From NCBI RefSeq assembly GCF_003977615.1, contig NZ_RYZR01000007.1:700302-764301 (forward strand): 64,000 bases of DNA, in the 5' to 3' direction. Source of the DNA: Dyella dinghuensis (GTDB lineage: Bacteria; Pseudomonadota; Gammaproteobacteria; Xanthomonadales; Rhodanobacteraceae). Positions within the stretch are counted from its first letter, which is position 1; the number at the start of each line of letters is the position of its first letter. The notes under the pieces were generated by a model that worked only from the letters and a program-made list of their open reading frames with translations, was not told the origin of the DNA and searched no databases. Shown here one piece after another: positions 46,084 through 55,613 of this stretch. A program made the translations under genes and the position numbers.

Positions 46084-47172
46084 ATGAGTCGCACTACTGT
46101 CGCCACCATCCATCTGGGCGCGTTGCGCCACAACCTTGAACGGCTGCGCGAGTTGGCTGCGCCAGCCAAGGTCATGGCGGTCGTCAAAGCCGATGCCTAC
46201 GGGCATGGACTGGAACGTGTTGCGCGTGCGTTGAACGGTTCGGCCGATGCCTTTGCCGTGGCGTCACTGGGCGATGGATTGCGTTTGCGCGCAGCGGGAC
46301 ATCGTCAGCGCATTGTCGTGTTGTCGGGTCCGGATCAGGCGGGCGATATCGCCGAGATGCAGCGTCTGGGCCTTGATGCCGCGATTCATCACGAAAGTCA
46401 GCTTCAATGGCTATCCGAAGCCTCGCCGATACGCGGTCGTGTTCGCGTGTGGTTGAAGGTGGATAGCGGCATGCATCGGCTTGGGTTTGCGCCGGAGCGG
46501 GCAGTCGCCGTCCATCAGCAGTTGGCGACGATGCCGGGCATCGATCCGGACATCGGTTTGATGACGCATTTCGCCGAGTCCGAAGTGTTCGATGGCGAGC
46601 GCACACGTGAGCAGATCGAACGCTTTCGCGACGCGACGCGTGGACTGACCGGTCCGCGTTCGCTATCCAATTCGGCTGCGGTCATCGGATGGCCCGATGC
46701 GCGCGGTGATTGGGTTCGTACCGGTGGTTTGCTTTACGGGCTTTCCGTCGTGGAAGGCAAAAGCGGCGCCGATTTCGGCTTTCGCGCCGCGATGACGCTA
46801 TCGACCCGATTGATTGCCATCAACGCCATCAAGCGCGGTGAGCGCATCGGCTACAACGGTTTGTGGGAATGTCCGGAAGATATGCCGGTGGGTGTTGCCG
46901 CGGTCGGTTACGGCGACGGCTATCCGCGCAGCGCAGTCGCAGGAACACCGGTGCTTGTCGGTGGCCAACGCGTGCCGCTGATCGGTCGCGTATCGATGGA
47001 TCTCATCACACTCGACCTGCGCGATGCGCCGGGCGCCAAAGTAGGCGATCGCGTCACGTTGTGGGGGCCTGAGCTTCCGGTTGAAATCGTTGCCGCGCAG
47101 TCGGGCACCATCAGCTATGACCTCACCTGCGGCATGACGCGCCGTGTGCTGTTCGTCGAAGACGAAGAATGA
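46084..47172 (+). CDS. alr: Alanine racemase
   Basis: 362 aa. PLP enzyme that makes D-alanine for peptidoglycan. PLP Lys35 in VMAVVKADAYGHG; C-terminal catalytic Tyr in ERIGYNGLW; VGYGDGYPR and GRVSMDLITLDL are conserved. dnaB-alr-radA order is common in gammaproteobacteria. Confidence 0.96.
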   Translation: MSRTTVATIHLGALRHNLERLRELAAPAKVMAVVKADAYGHGLERVARALNGSADAFAVASLGDGLRLRAAGHRQRIVVLSGPDQAGDIAEMQRLGLDAAIHHESQLQWLSEASPIRGRVRVWLKVDSGMHRLGFAPERAVAVHQQLATMPGIDPDIGLMTHFAESEVFDGERTREQIERFRDATRGLTGPRSLSNSAAVIGWPDARGDWVRTGGLLYGLSVVEGKSGADFGFRAAMTLSTRLIAINAIKRGERIGYNGLWECPEDMPVGVAAVGYGDGYPRSAVAGTPVLVGGQRVPLIGRVSMDLITLDLRDAPGAKVGDRVTLWGPELPVEIVAAQSGTISYDLTCGMTRRVLFVEDEE

Positions 47173-47241
47173 TCCGCGTGTCTCGCGGTGTGCGACCGGC
47201 AAACGCTAACCTCCCTCCATCGATCATCAGCGCATAACGCC

Positions 47242-48621
47242 ATGGCCAAAGCCAAGACCGCCTACGTCTGCACCGACTGCGGTGCCGAACACAACAAGTG
47301 GCAAGGCCAATGCGTGGAATGCAGCGCGTGGAACACGCTGTCGGAATTTGTCGTGCAGCCCGCGCAGAAATCCGTAGGCGCTGCGCGACAGGGCGGTTAT
47401 GCCGGCGCGGCGAATACCGTACCGAAAGTGACACCGCTGACGGATGTGCTGATCACCGCCGAATCGCGCACGCTTACCGGTATCGGTGAGTTGGATCGCG
47501 TACTGGGTGGCGGTTTGGTCGAGGGCTCGGTGGTGCTGATCGGCGGCGATCCCGGTATCGGCAAATCGACGTTGCTGCTTCAGATGCTGGGCAAGCTGGG
47601 TGAAAAACTTCCCAGCGTTTACGTGACCGGCGAAGAATCGCTGGCGCAGGTCGCGTCGCGCGCGCAGCGGCTCGATTTGCCGTTGCAGCCCTTGCATGCA
47701 CTGGCGGAAACGGGCATCGAACGCATCCTCGAGCAAGTCGCTTCCACGCGCCCGCGTGTCCTGGTGATCGACTCGATACAAACGATCTGGACGGAACTGC
47801 TCACCGCAGCGCCCGGCTCGGTGAGTCAGGTACGCGAATCCGCGGCGAAGCTGACACGTTTTGCCAAGGAAAGCGGTACCTCGGTCTTTCTTGTCGGCCA
47901 CGTCACCAAGGAAGGTGGTATCGCCGGCCCGCGCGTATTGGAACACATGGTCGATGCGGTGCTGTATTTCGAGGGCGAATCCGGCAGCCGCTTTCGCGTG
48001 CTGCGTGCTTTCAAGAATCGCTTCGGTGCGGTGAACGAGCTTGGCGTTTTCGCGATGTCGGAAAAAGGGCTGCGCGAGGTTCCGAATCCTTCGGCCATTT
48101 TCCTGTCGGCGCATAGCGGTCCAACATCAGGCAGCGCGGTCATGGTGACGCGCGAAGGTACGCGCCCGTTGCTGGTCGAAGTGCAGGCTTTGGTGGATCA
48201 GTCGTCGCTAGGTAATCCGCGCCGCGTGGCGCTCGGTCTTGAGCAGAATCGCCTGGCCATGTTGCTGGCGGTGTTGCATCGGCATGGCGGCGTTGCTGCG
48301 TACGATCAGGACGTCTTCGTCAATGTCGTCGGCGGCATTCGCGTGCAGGAAACCGCCGCCGATCTGCCGGTGCTGCTGGCGGTGCTTTCGTCGTTACGCG
48401 ATCGGCCGCTTCCCGAGAAAACCATCACGTTCGGCGAAGTGGGTTTGTCCGGTGAAATCCGCCCGGTTCCCAATGGCGACGAGCGCCTGAAGGAAGCCGC
48501 GCATCATGGCTTTCGTCGCGCCATCGTGCCAAAGGCCAACGCGCCGAAGCAGGGGCGTGTCGGTGAGATGGAAGTCATCGGTGTCGAGCGGTTGTCGCAG
48601 GCTATCGACGCCTGTCGCTAA
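47242..48621 (+). CDS. radA: DNA repair protein RadA
   Basis: 459 aa. N-terminal zinc finger (Cys10, Cys13, Cys24, Cys27), RecA-like domain with Walker A GGDPGIGKST, the RadA-specific KNRFG motif, and a Lon-like C-terminal domain. Helps process recombination intermediates by branch migration. Start ATG 47242; the upstream extension is non-homologous. Convergent with ypjD, 12 nt apart. Confidence 0.96.
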   Translation: MAKAKTAYVCTDCGAEHNKWQGQCVECSAWNTLSEFVVQPAQKSVGAARQGGYAGAANTVPKVTPLTDVLITAESRTLTGIGELDRVLGGGLVEGSVVLIGGDPGIGKSTLLLQMLGKLGEKLPSVYVTGEESLAQVASRAQRLDLPLQPLHALAETGIERILEQVASTRPRVLVIDSIQTIWTELLTAAPGSVSQVRESAAKLTRFAKESGTSVFLVGHVTKEGGIAGPRVLEHMVDAVLYFEGESGSRFRVLRAFKNRFGAVNELGVFAMSEKGLREVPNPSAIFLSAHSGPTSGSAVMVTREGTRPLLVEVQALVDQSSLGNPRRVALGLEQNRLAMLLAVLHRHGGVAAYDQDVFVNVVGGIRVQETAADLPVLLAVLSSLRDRPLPEKTITFGEVGLSGEIRPVPNGDERLKEAAHHGFRRAIVPKANAPKQGRVGEMEVIGVERLSQAIDACR

Positions 48622-48633
48622 CAACGCGCCGAT

Positions 48634-49443
48634 TCAGTTCACGGGACGATGCAGGATCAGCTCCAGCACGAACTTCGAACCGAAGAACGCCAGCACCAGC
48701 ATACCCATGCCGATCAGCGTGAGATTCACCGCGCTGCGGCCGCGCCAGCCATGGCGCCAGCGTCCGTAGAGCAGGGCGCCGAATACCAGCCAAGCGATAA
48801 TCGACAGCACCGTCTTGTTGACGAGGTTTTGCCCGAACAGGTTGTCGACAAACAGGATGCCGGTCAGCAGCGTCAACGTAAGTAGAACGAAGCCGGCGCC
48901 AATCAAACGGAACAGCAGCGATTCGGTCAGCGTGAGCGGCGGTAGCGCGCTCAGCCATGAGCCGAGCTGACGATGCCGCAGTGCGCGTTCCTGGATCGCC
49001 AGCAAAATAGCCATGGCTGCGGCGATCGATAGAACACTGAAGGCAAGCAGCGCAACGGTGACATGCAGCTTGATGTGCCAATCCATCGGCATGGGTACGG
49101 TGCGGGGCGCGAGAAAACTATCGGCCAGCAGCAACAGCGCGCTAAGCGGAAAAACAATCACGCCGAGTGCGGCGACCGGACGCGTGAGGTTCACCAGCAG
49201 CGTAAGCGCCGACACCACGCACGCTACGAGCGATAGCGCCGCAAAAAAGTGCAGATCCAATGCGCCGCGATGCACGGCGAGCAGCTGGGCAGCGTGCGCC
49301 AGTACGGCGATGGTGGCAATCGCAAGCGCTGGCTGTGCGCCGGAAGCCGGCGCGGTGGCCTTTCCGGTAAACAGCGGGCGCGACAACAGGCCGCCGGCAA
49401 GCAGGTAGCAAACAATCGCGAAGATAGAGAGGGCGGCTAGCAT
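48634..49443 (-). CDS. YpjD/CcsA-family inner-membrane protein
   Basis: 269 aa with eight predicted membrane helices. CcsA-like features: a W-H-x-x-L-H-V segment (MDWHIKLHVTVALLAF) and the LLTLTLLTGILF helix. E. coli YpjD (a possible ion or cytochrome-linked protein) lies next to ffh; here ffh is 2.4 kb away with three genes between. Confidence 0.8.
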   Translation of the reverse strand: MLAALSIFAIVCYLLAGGLLSRPLFTGKATAPASGAQPALAIATIAVLAHAAQLLAVHRGALDLHFFAALSLVACVVSALTLLVNLTRPVAALGVIVFPLSALLLLADSFLAPRTVPMPMDWHIKLHVTVALLAFSVLSIAAAMAILLAIQERALRHRQLGSWLSALPPLTLTESLLFRLIGAGFVLLTLTLLTGILFVDNLFGQNLVNKTVLSIIAWLVFGALLYGRWRHGWRGRSAVNLTLIGMGMLVLAFFGSKFVLELILHRPVN

Positions 49444-49508
49444 CGACGGTTAGTGTGGCATATGGCCGGGGCAGGGTGAACGCGGCGTTTTGACCGGCAC
49501 TTGCACTT

Positions 49509-49530
49509 TATTTAGACATTTGTCTAAATA
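49509..49530 (+). promoter_or_regulatory. Perfect 22-bp palindrome, candidate ArsR/SdpR operator
   Basis: TATTTAGACATTTGTCTAAATA, with half sites TTTAGACA / TGTCTAAA. Ends 31 nt before the GTG of the ArsR-type gene. A TTGACC at 49490 and TTGCAC at 49501 are possible -35 elements, so the site overlaps the promoter. Typical for self-repressing ArsR proteins. Confidence 0.72.
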
Positions 49531-49561
49531 TCTATAGATGAATTGGAGCCGTCGCTAAACC

Positions 49562-49849
49562 GTGAAACAGCAGGCCGTCTTCAAAGCCCTGGCCGACCCC
49601 ACCCGCCGTGCGATTCTCAAGCGCCTGCATGGCGGGGCCATGAGCGCGGGCGAGATCGGCGCAGCGTTCGACATCACCGGCGCCTCGCTCTCCCACCACT
49701 TCGCCGTTCTCAAGCAGGCGGATCTGGTGCGCACCGAGCGCCGCGGTCAATACATCGTCTATTCCCTCAACAGCACCGTGATGGAAGACCTCACCCGCAT
49801 GGTGCTCGACCTGATTCCGTCCAGTGGCGGAAAAGGAAGCAAGCGATGA
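49562..49849 (+). CDS. SdpR-like ArsR-family transcriptional repressor
   Basis: 95 aa from a GTG. Winged helix: VFKALADPTRRAILKRL, then AGEIGAAFDITGASLSHHFAVLKQADLVRTERRGQYIVYSL. No metal-binding CxC or His box is visible, so a non-metal ArsR of the SdpR type is likely. Overlaps the next gene (ATGA) and faces the palindrome at 49509. Confidence 0.88.
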   Translation: MKQQAVFKALADPTRRAILKRLHGGAMSAGEIGAAFDITGASLSHHFAVLKQADLVRTERRGQYIVYSLNSTVMEDLTRMVLDLIPSSGGKGSKR

Positions 49850-50490
49850 ATCCGGTACGCAGTCTCTTGTTGTCGGCGTTATTCGTATTGATGTTGCTGG
49901 CGGCTTACCTGTGGCTACTTCCACACATGCCAGCGGTGATTCCCACGCATTGGAATGCGCAAGGTCAGATCAACGGCTATATGACACCGCTTAAGGCGGT
50001 CGCTGTGCCGATGGTGATCATCGCAGGGCTTGCATTGCTGACCATCCTCTTGCCTGCCATTTCTCCGCAGGGTTACAGCATCAAACCGTTTGCAGCGGTG
50101 TTCACGATCGTGATGCTGGCTGTGCAGGCCTTCGTGTTGTTTAGCGCATTTGGAGTGTTGCTGAATGGTGCAGGACACCCCATGCAGCAGCCGCTCTCCA
50201 CCATGGTCGGGCTGGGACTGCTCTGCATGGTGATCGGCAATTACATGGGCAAGCTCCAAAAGAACTTCTTTGCAGGCATTCGCACGCCATGGACGCTCGC
50301 CAGCGATGAGGTATGGGAGCGCACACATCGCATGGCTGGCTGGTTGTTCATGCTTGCCGGACTGGTAACCGTCATCGCTGCGCTCGCAGGCGCGCCGCTG
50401 ATGATGGCGATCTATGCGGTGCTGGCAGCGGCCCTTATTCCTGCGGTGTATTCGTATTTCATTTATCAGCGTGTGCAAGGCAAATCGTGA
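49846..50490 (+). CDS. SdpI-like multi-span membrane protein (DUF1648)
   Basis: 214 aa, six predicted membrane helices. VIPTHWNAQGQINGYMTPLKAV is the DUF1648 signature, and IGNYMGKLQKNFFAGIRTPWTL is the SdpI family motif. In Bacillus, SdpI confers immunity to the SDP cannibalism toxin and signals to SdpR; a toxin partner is not visible here. ATG 49846 is translationally coupled to the repressor gene. Confidence 0.87.
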   Translation: MNPVRSLLLSALFVLMLLAAYLWLLPHMPAVIPTHWNAQGQINGYMTPLKAVAVPMVIIAGLALLTILLPAISPQGYSIKPFAAVFTIVMLAVQAFVLFSAFGVLLNGAGHPMQQPLSTMVGLGLLCMVIGNYMGKLQKNFFAGIRTPWTLASDEVWERTHRMAGWLFMLAGLVTVIAALAGAPLMMAIYAVLAAALIPAVYSYFIYQRVQGKS

Positions 50491-50508
50491 GTAACCCGGG
50501 AGATGGTT

Positions 50509-51852
50509 ATGAAGTCACGGATACATGCGGCATGTATGGGTCTTTTCTTCTCTGCGGTGTCATTCGCGGGCAACGCTGAGCCGACTGCGGCGTGTCGAGC
50601 GAACGCTCAGGCCGCGCTGATGGCTTTCACACACGGTGAATACGATCAAACCGTAAAAAATTTCGCGCCGAACATTGCAGCGAACGTAACGCCGGACAAA
50701 TTGAAAGATGGATGGATTCACATCCAGGGCGTAGCCGGGGATTTCCGTCAGCTTGGCGCTTTGCAGTCGCGCGCGCTGGATGGACACAGTCTGCTCGAGG
50801 CCGACATGGATTTTTCCCGCATGCCCATGGCCGCACTTGTGGATTGCGATGCGCAAGATCGCATCACGACATTCCGCATCGTGCCAGCAAGCATGCTGCC
50901 GAGCACTTCGTCGCAAGCGGCAACGCTAACTTCGGCGACAGGTATCGCGAGCGCGCTGAATGTTCCATCGCCGTACGGGCCGTTGCCGGGGACGCTTGTG
51001 CTGCCGAAAGGAAAAGGTCCGTTCCCTGCAGTGTTGCTGGTAGGTGGCTCAGGCAATCACGATCGCGACGAAACGCTGGGGCCGAACAAGCCGTTCCGCG
51101 ATCTCGCCGACGGTTTGGCGGCCGCGGGCATTGCGTCGTTGCGTGTCGAAAAACGCACGCATATCTACGCGCCGCAGGCAGTCGTCAGCAACTTCACGCT
51201 GGATGATGAAGTGACCGACGATGCTTTGACGGCCTTGAAGCAGCTAGCTGCGCAACCGGCTGCGGATCCCAAACGTGTCTTCGTCTTGGGCCATAGTCTT
51301 GGCGCGTTTATGGCGCCGCGCATCGGACAGCGTGACCCGCAATTGGCGGGCGTGATCATGATGGCTGCGCCGACGCGTTTCGATATCGATCTTTTGATTC
51401 GGCAGACGCATCGCCTGGCGCAGATGCAGGGTGCCTCGGCCGATCAGGTGAATGCGCAACTCGCGCCGTTGATCCAGGCGCGCGATGCGCTGGCGCACGC
51501 CGATTCCGCGCATCCGCCCGCGGGAAATTTTCTCAACGTCCCCGCCAGCTACTGGCTCAGTGCGCGCGATTACGACCCTGTTGCAACCGCCAAGCATGTG
51601 AGTGAGCCCATGCTGATCGTGCAAGGTGCCGCGGATTTTCAGGTATTCCCGCAGGAAGAATTCACCGGCTGGCAGGCGGCTTTCGCGCACGATCCGCGTG
51701 TGAAGTTGGTCGAATACCCCGGGCTGAGCCATTTATTCATGCCCGCTGGCAATCCGCCGTTGCCAAAGGATTACTTCCAGCCTGCCCATATGGACCCCAG
51801 GGTGATTCAGGACATCGCCGACTGGATCAAGGCTCAGCCTGCGCATTCCTGA
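50509..51852 (+). CDS. Secreted alpha/beta hydrolase with N-terminal DUF3887-like domain
   Basis: 447 aa. Signal peptide (MGLFFSAVSFAGNA), an N-terminal domain of about 110 residues (AALMAFTHGEYDQTVKNF resembles DUF3887), then a hydrolase domain with VGGSGNHDRD oxyanion loop, nucleophile GHSLG and C-terminal LSHLF (His). Possible esterase or peptidase. ATG 50509 (6 nt after GGGAG). Likely last gene of the SdpR/SdpI operon. Confidence 0.8.
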   Translation: MKSRIHAACMGLFFSAVSFAGNAEPTAACRANAQAALMAFTHGEYDQTVKNFAPNIAANVTPDKLKDGWIHIQGVAGDFRQLGALQSRALDGHSLLEADMDFSRMPMAALVDCDAQDRITTFRIVPASMLPSTSSQAATLTSATGIASALNVPSPYGPLPGTLVLPKGKGPFPAVLLVGGSGNHDRDETLGPNKPFRDLADGLAAAGIASLRVEKRTHIYAPQAVVSNFTLDDEVTDDALTALKQLAAQPAADPKRVFVLGHSLGAFMAPRIGQRDPQLAGVIMMAAPTRFDIDLLIRQTHRLAQMQGASADQVNAQLAPLIQARDALAHADSAHPPAGNFLNVPASYWLSARDYDPVATAKHVSEPMLIVQGAADFQVFPQEEFTGWQAAFAHDPRVKLVEYPGLSHLFMPAGNPPLPKDYFQPAHMDPRVIQDIADWIKAQPAHS

Positions 51853-51914
51853 GTCGGATGGGCGTCTCTGCTATATTTGTCAATCCGTTTGACCTTTATA
51901 CGACGTAGACGCCC

Positions 51915-53297
51915 ATGTTCGAGTCGCTCAGCCAACGCCTCTCCACCACCGTCAACCGCTTGCGCGGCCGCGGTCGACTGACCGAGGAAAACATTCGCGA
52001 AAGCCTACGCGAGGTGCGCATCGCGCTGCTTGAGGCAGACGTCGCGCTGCCCGTCGTGCAGGCGCTGATCGAGCGCGTGAAAGTGCGCGCGGTCGGTCAG
52101 GAGGTGCTGAAGAGCCTGTCGCCGGGCCAGGCGCTGGTGAAAGTGGTCAGCGATGAATTGACCGCATTGATGGGCACGGCAAACACCGAGCTCAATCTGG
52201 CGCAGCAGCCGCCGGCCGTCGTGTTGATGGCCGGTCTGCAGGGTGCCGGTAAAACCACCACCGTCGCCAAGCTCGCGCGCTTCCTCACCGAGCGCAAAAA
52301 GAAACGTGTGATGGTGGTGAGCTGCGACGTTTATCGTCCGGCTGCTATCGAGCAGCTGCGCACGCTGGCCGAACAGGTCGGCGTGAAGTTCTTTCCGTCC
52401 GACGCCGGCCAGAATCCGGTGGATATCGCCAAGGCCGCGATTGTCGCTGCGCGCAAGGAAGTGATCGACGTACTGCTGGTGGATACTGCGGGCCGTCTGC
52501 ACGTCGACGAAGCGATGATGACGGAGATCAAGGCGCTGCACGCCGCGATAACGCCGATCGAAACGCTGTTCGTCGTCGACTCGATGACCGGTCAGGATGC
52601 CGCCAACACGGCGAAAGCATTCAGCGAAGCATTGCCGCTTACCGGCGTCGTGCTGACCAAGACCGACGGCGATGCGCGCGGCGGTGCGGCGTTGTCGGTG
52701 CGTTATGTCACCGGCCGCCCGATCAAATTCCTGGGCGCGGGCGAAAAGACCGATGCACTGGAACCGTTCCATCCGGACCGTATCGCGCAACGCATCCTCG
52801 GCATGGGCGACGTGCTGTCGCTGGTCGAGGAAGTGGAGCGCAAGGTCGATCAGGAAAAAGCGCAGAAGCTCGCCACCAAGGTGATGAAGGGCAAGCGCTT
52901 CGATCTGAACGATATGCGCGATCAGCTCGAGCAGATGTCCAACATGGGTGGCCTGGCAGGCCTGATCGACAAGCTGCCCGGCGTTTCCGGGCTGCCGGAC
53001 GAAGTCAAAAACAAGGTCAACGACGGCGAAATCAAGCGCATGGTCGCGATCATCAGCTCGATGACCAAGAAAGAGCGGCGCCATCCTGATTTGCTGAACG
53101 GCTCGCGCCGCGCCCGCGTGGCGCGCGGTTCGGGCACCCAGCCGGCGGATGTGAACCGCCTGCTGAAGCAGTACATGCAGATGGAAAAAATGATGTCCAA
53201 GCTCTCCAAGGGCGGCTCCAAGGGTCTGCTGCGGCAGATGCGGGGCGCCATGAAGGGTATGGGCGGCATGGGAGGCGGTTTTCCTCCGATGCGCTAA
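51915..53297 (+). CDS. ffh: Signal recognition particle GTPase Ffh
   Basis: 460 aa. N domain, G domain with GLQGAGKTTT, DTAGRL and TKTDGDARGG, then the Met-rich M domain ending GGMGGGFPPMR. Binds 4.5S RNA and targets membrane proteins to FtsY. Confidence 0.97.
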   Translation: MFESLSQRLSTTVNRLRGRGRLTEENIRESLREVRIALLEADVALPVVQALIERVKVRAVGQEVLKSLSPGQALVKVVSDELTALMGTANTELNLAQQPPAVVLMAGLQGAGKTTTVAKLARFLTERKKKRVMVVSCDVYRPAAIEQLRTLAEQVGVKFFPSDAGQNPVDIAKAAIVAARKEVIDVLLVDTAGRLHVDEAMMTEIKALHAAITPIETLFVVDSMTGQDAANTAKAFSEALPLTGVVLTKTDGDARGGAALSVRYVTGRPIKFLGAGEKTDALEPFHPDRIAQRILGMGDVLSLVEEVERKVDQEKAQKLATKVMKGKRFDLNDMRDQLEQMSNMGGLAGLIDKLPGVSGLPDEVKNKVNDGEIKRMVAIISSMTKKERRHPDLLNGSRRARVARGSGTQPADVNRLLKQYMQMEKMMSKLSKGGSKGLLRQMRGAMKGMGGMGGGFPPMR

Positions 53298-53302
53298 TTG
53301 CT

Positions 53303-53404
53303 CGTCATCCCGGCGCAGGCCGGGATCCAGTGTCTTCAGGCTGGACCCGAGTGAACGATTCCACACGTTATCGCCACTGGATTCCGGCCTGCGCCGGAAT
53401 GACG
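53303..53404. repeat. Palindromic intergenic element, sister of the 25294 element
   Basis: Left arm 53303-53332 and right arm 53375-53404, 30 nt each, reverse complements with two mismatches. The arm core GTCATYCCGGCGCAGGCC is shared with 25294-25425. Begins 6 nt after the ffh stop and may act as its terminator. Confidence 0.85.
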
Positions 53405-53545
53405 GCCCTAAGGCAAGTGGCTGTTACGGTCTCTGGTTAAGCCTAACCCCTTCCTTTTTCCTCGAATTTCATTAAAATGTCGCGTTTACCGCGTCCGTTC
53501 TAGGACGCGCTTGCCGAGCATGCCGGCAACTCTGGAGCTTTTACT

Positions 53546-53800
53546 ATGGTTAAGATTCGTCTTTCGCGCGGCGGCGCCAAGGGCCGTCCGTTCTACCACG
53601 TTGTCGTGACCGATCAGCGCAGTGCGCGTGACGGCCGCAGCATCGAACGCGTGGGTTTCTACAACCCGACGGCGGCAGGCAAGGACAAGCGCCTTGAGCT
53701 GAACGTCGCACGTGTTCAGGAATGGGTTGGCAAGGGCGCTCAGCTGAGCGACAAAGTTGCCTCGCTTCTGAAAGAAGCCGGCAAGCAGGCTGCTGCCTAA
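53546..53800 (+). CDS. rpsP: 30S ribosomal protein S16
   Basis: 84 aa. [21 protein letters not shown] and [12 protein letters not shown] are diagnostic. First gene of rpsP-rimM-trmD-rplS. A TAAAAT -10-like element at 53473 is followed by a small hairpin (CGCGTCC / GGACGCG, 53490-53509) in the leader. Confidence 0.97.
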   Translation: MVKIRLSRGGAKGRPFYHVVVTDQRSARDGRSIERVGFYNPTAAGKDKRLELNVARVQEWVGKGAQLSDKVASLLKEAGKQAAA

Positions 53801-53802
53801 GC

Positions 53803-54318
53803 ATGACTGCAGCCGGTCGACGCGTCCTTGTCGGACGTATCGTCGGACTGTACGGCGTGCAGGGTTGGCTCAAGATCGAATCCTGGACCGAGCCCCGCAC
53901 GCAGATCTTCAAGTACCAGCCCTGGCTGCTTTCATCGGCGCCGGACCAGGCAACGGAGATCAAAGGCATTACAGGTCGACCGCAGGGCAAGGGCCTTATC
54001 GCCAAGCTGCCCGAGGTCGATGACCGGGAAGAGGCCGCAGCGCTGGTGGGGTATGACATCTACGTCGCCCGCGAGCTACTGCCACCACCCGGCAAAGATG
54101 AGTACTACTGGGTCGATCTCGAAGGTCTTGAGGTCGTCACCACGGAAGGCGTGATGTTGGGACGGGTGACTCACCTGTTCGCAACCGGCGCGAACGATGT
54201 GGTGGTCGTGAAGGATGGCGAGCGCGAGCGGCTGATTCCTTTCGTCCAGGGTGTTTACGTGCGTTCGGTGGATTTATCCGGTGGACGCATGGTGGTGGAC
54301 TGGGACCCTGAGTTTTAA
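53803..54318 (+). CDS. rimM: Ribosome maturation factor RimM
   Basis: 171 aa. [24 protein letters not shown] at the N-terminus, [11 protein letters not shown] mid-protein and a PRC-barrel end. Binds S19 during 30S assembly. Starts 2 nt after the rpsP stop. Confidence 0.95.
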   Translation: MTAAGRRVLVGRIVGLYGVQGWLKIESWTEPRTQIFKYQPWLLSSAPDQATEIKGITGRPQGKGLIAKLPEVDDREEAAALVGYDIYVARELLPPPGKDEYYWVDLEGLEVVTTEGVMLGRVTHLFATGANDVVVVKDGERERLIPFVQGVYVRSVDLSGGRMVVDWDPEF

Positions 54319-54338
54319 CCGAGTCTGGTGAGGGTCCG

Positions 54339-55139
54339 ATGCGCATCGATGTCGTTACGCTGTTTCCCGACTTCATGCGCCAGTGTGCCGCGGTGGGTGT
54401 CGTAGGACGCGCGCAGCAACGCGAGTTGCTACAGGTGGAAGCCTGGAATCCGCGCGATTACGCCACCGACAACTACCGTACCGTGGATGGCCGCACCTGC
54501 GGCGGTGGTCCCGGCATGGTGATGCTGATCGAGCCTTTGCGAGCAGCCCTCAAGGTGATGCGCGAGGCAGCACCGGAACCGGTGCATGTGATTTATCTCA
54601 GTCCGCAAGGAGCGCGGCTGACGCAGGGCAGAGTGGAAGCGCTGGCCAAGTTGCCGCGAATCGCTCTGCTGTGTGGACGTTACGAAGGTGTGGACGAGCG
54701 TCTGCTGGCGCACGAAGTCGACGAAGAGTTATCCATCGGCGACTATGTGCTGTCCGGCGGCGAGCTAGGCGCCGCGGTGATCATCGATGCCGTGGGCCGC
54801 TTGCAAGACGGTGCGTTGAATGACGCGCAATCGGCCGAGCAGGATTCGTTTTCGAACGGTTTGCTCGACTGTCCGCACTATGCAAGACCGGTGCATGACG
54901 CACTGGGCGATGTGCCGGAGGTTTTGCTCTCTGGCGATCACGCGGCCATTCGCCGCTGGCGCCTGAAGCAATCACTGGGACGGACCTGGTTGCGGCGTCC
55001 CGATTTATTGGCGCAACGCGCGCTGGATGCTGAGTCCCGAGCGTTGCTGGATGAATTTCGTCGTGAATACGCTCGAGAAGAGCAGGCTCAGCGGCCATCA
55101 CGACAAAACGATGCGGTCAATGACGACCGCAATCATTGA
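54339..55139 (+). CDS. trmD: tRNA (guanine37-N1)-methyltransferase TrmD
   Basis: 266 aa. SPOUT fold: [33 protein letters not shown] and the knot loop [19 protein letters not shown]. Methylates G37 to prevent frameshifting. The last 20 residues form a charged tail. Confidence 0.97.
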   Translation: MRIDVVTLFPDFMRQCAAVGVVGRAQQRELLQVEAWNPRDYATDNYRTVDGRTCGGGPGMVMLIEPLRAALKVMREAAPEPVHVIYLSPQGARLTQGRVEALAKLPRIALLCGRYEGVDERLLAHEVDEELSIGDYVLSGGELGAAVIIDAVGRLQDGALNDAQSAEQDSFSNGLLDCPHYARPVHDALGDVPEVLLSGDHAAIRRWRLKQSLGRTWLRRPDLLAQRALDAESRALLDEFRREYAREEQAQRPSRQNDAVNDDRNH

Positions 55140-55157
55140 GAAAAGACAGGTGTTGCC

Positions 55158-55523
55158 ATGAACAAGATCATCGAACAGTTCGAAGCCGAGCAGATCACCC
55201 GCCAGCTGCCGGAGTTCGGCCCTGGCGACACCGTGATCGTCAACGTCAAGGTGAAGGAAGGTAACCGCGAGCGCGTTCAGGCGTTCGAAGGTGTCGTCAT
55301 CGCCAAGCGCAGCCGCGGTCTGCATTCGGCCTTCACCGTGCGCAAGATCTCGCACGGCACGGGCGTTGAGCGCGTGTTCCAGGCGCACAGCCCGACCATC
55401 GAGTCAGTGACCGTCAAGCGCAAGGGTAAAGTGCGCGGCGCCAAGCTGTACTACCTGCGTGGTCTGGAAGGCAAGGCCGCTCGCATCAAGGAAGACATCG
55501 CTGCGGCGTCCTCGGCCGACTAA
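55158..55523 (+). CDS. rplS: 50S ribosomal protein L19
   Basis: 121 aa. [35 protein letters not shown] is diagnostic. Last gene of its operon, followed by a strong terminator. Confidence 0.97.
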   Translation: MNKIIEQFEAEQITRQLPEFGPGDTVIVNVKVKEGNRERVQAFEGVVIAKRSRGLHSAFTVRKISHGTGVERVFQAHSPTIESVTVKRKGKVRGAKLYYLRGLEGKAARIKEDIAAASSAD

Positions 55524-55547
55524 TCCGGCACGCGACATTCGCATACG

Positions 55548-55577
55548 AAAAACCCGCGGAGCGATCCGCGGGTTTTT
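55548..55577 (+). terminator. Strong bidirectional terminator between rplS and the fimX-like gene
   Basis: 13-bp stem AAAAACCCGCGGA / TCCGCGGGTTTTT with a GCGA loop, Ts continuing to 55578. Serves rplS on the plus strand and the fimX-like gene on the minus strand. Confidence 0.92.
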
Positions 55578-55613
55578 TCATGCGTGCCGCGCTGGGCGGC
55601 ACGATTGTTCGGA

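Noticed and set aside
52005..53366. 453-codon open frame antisense to ffh
   Set aside because: Shadow of the ffh codon pattern; composition rich in His, Arg and Gln with no motif.
55261..55295. GTAACC followed by CGAA inside rplS as a further SigF-type promoter
   Set aside because: Spacer is 19 nt rather than 16 and it lies inside a coding region.
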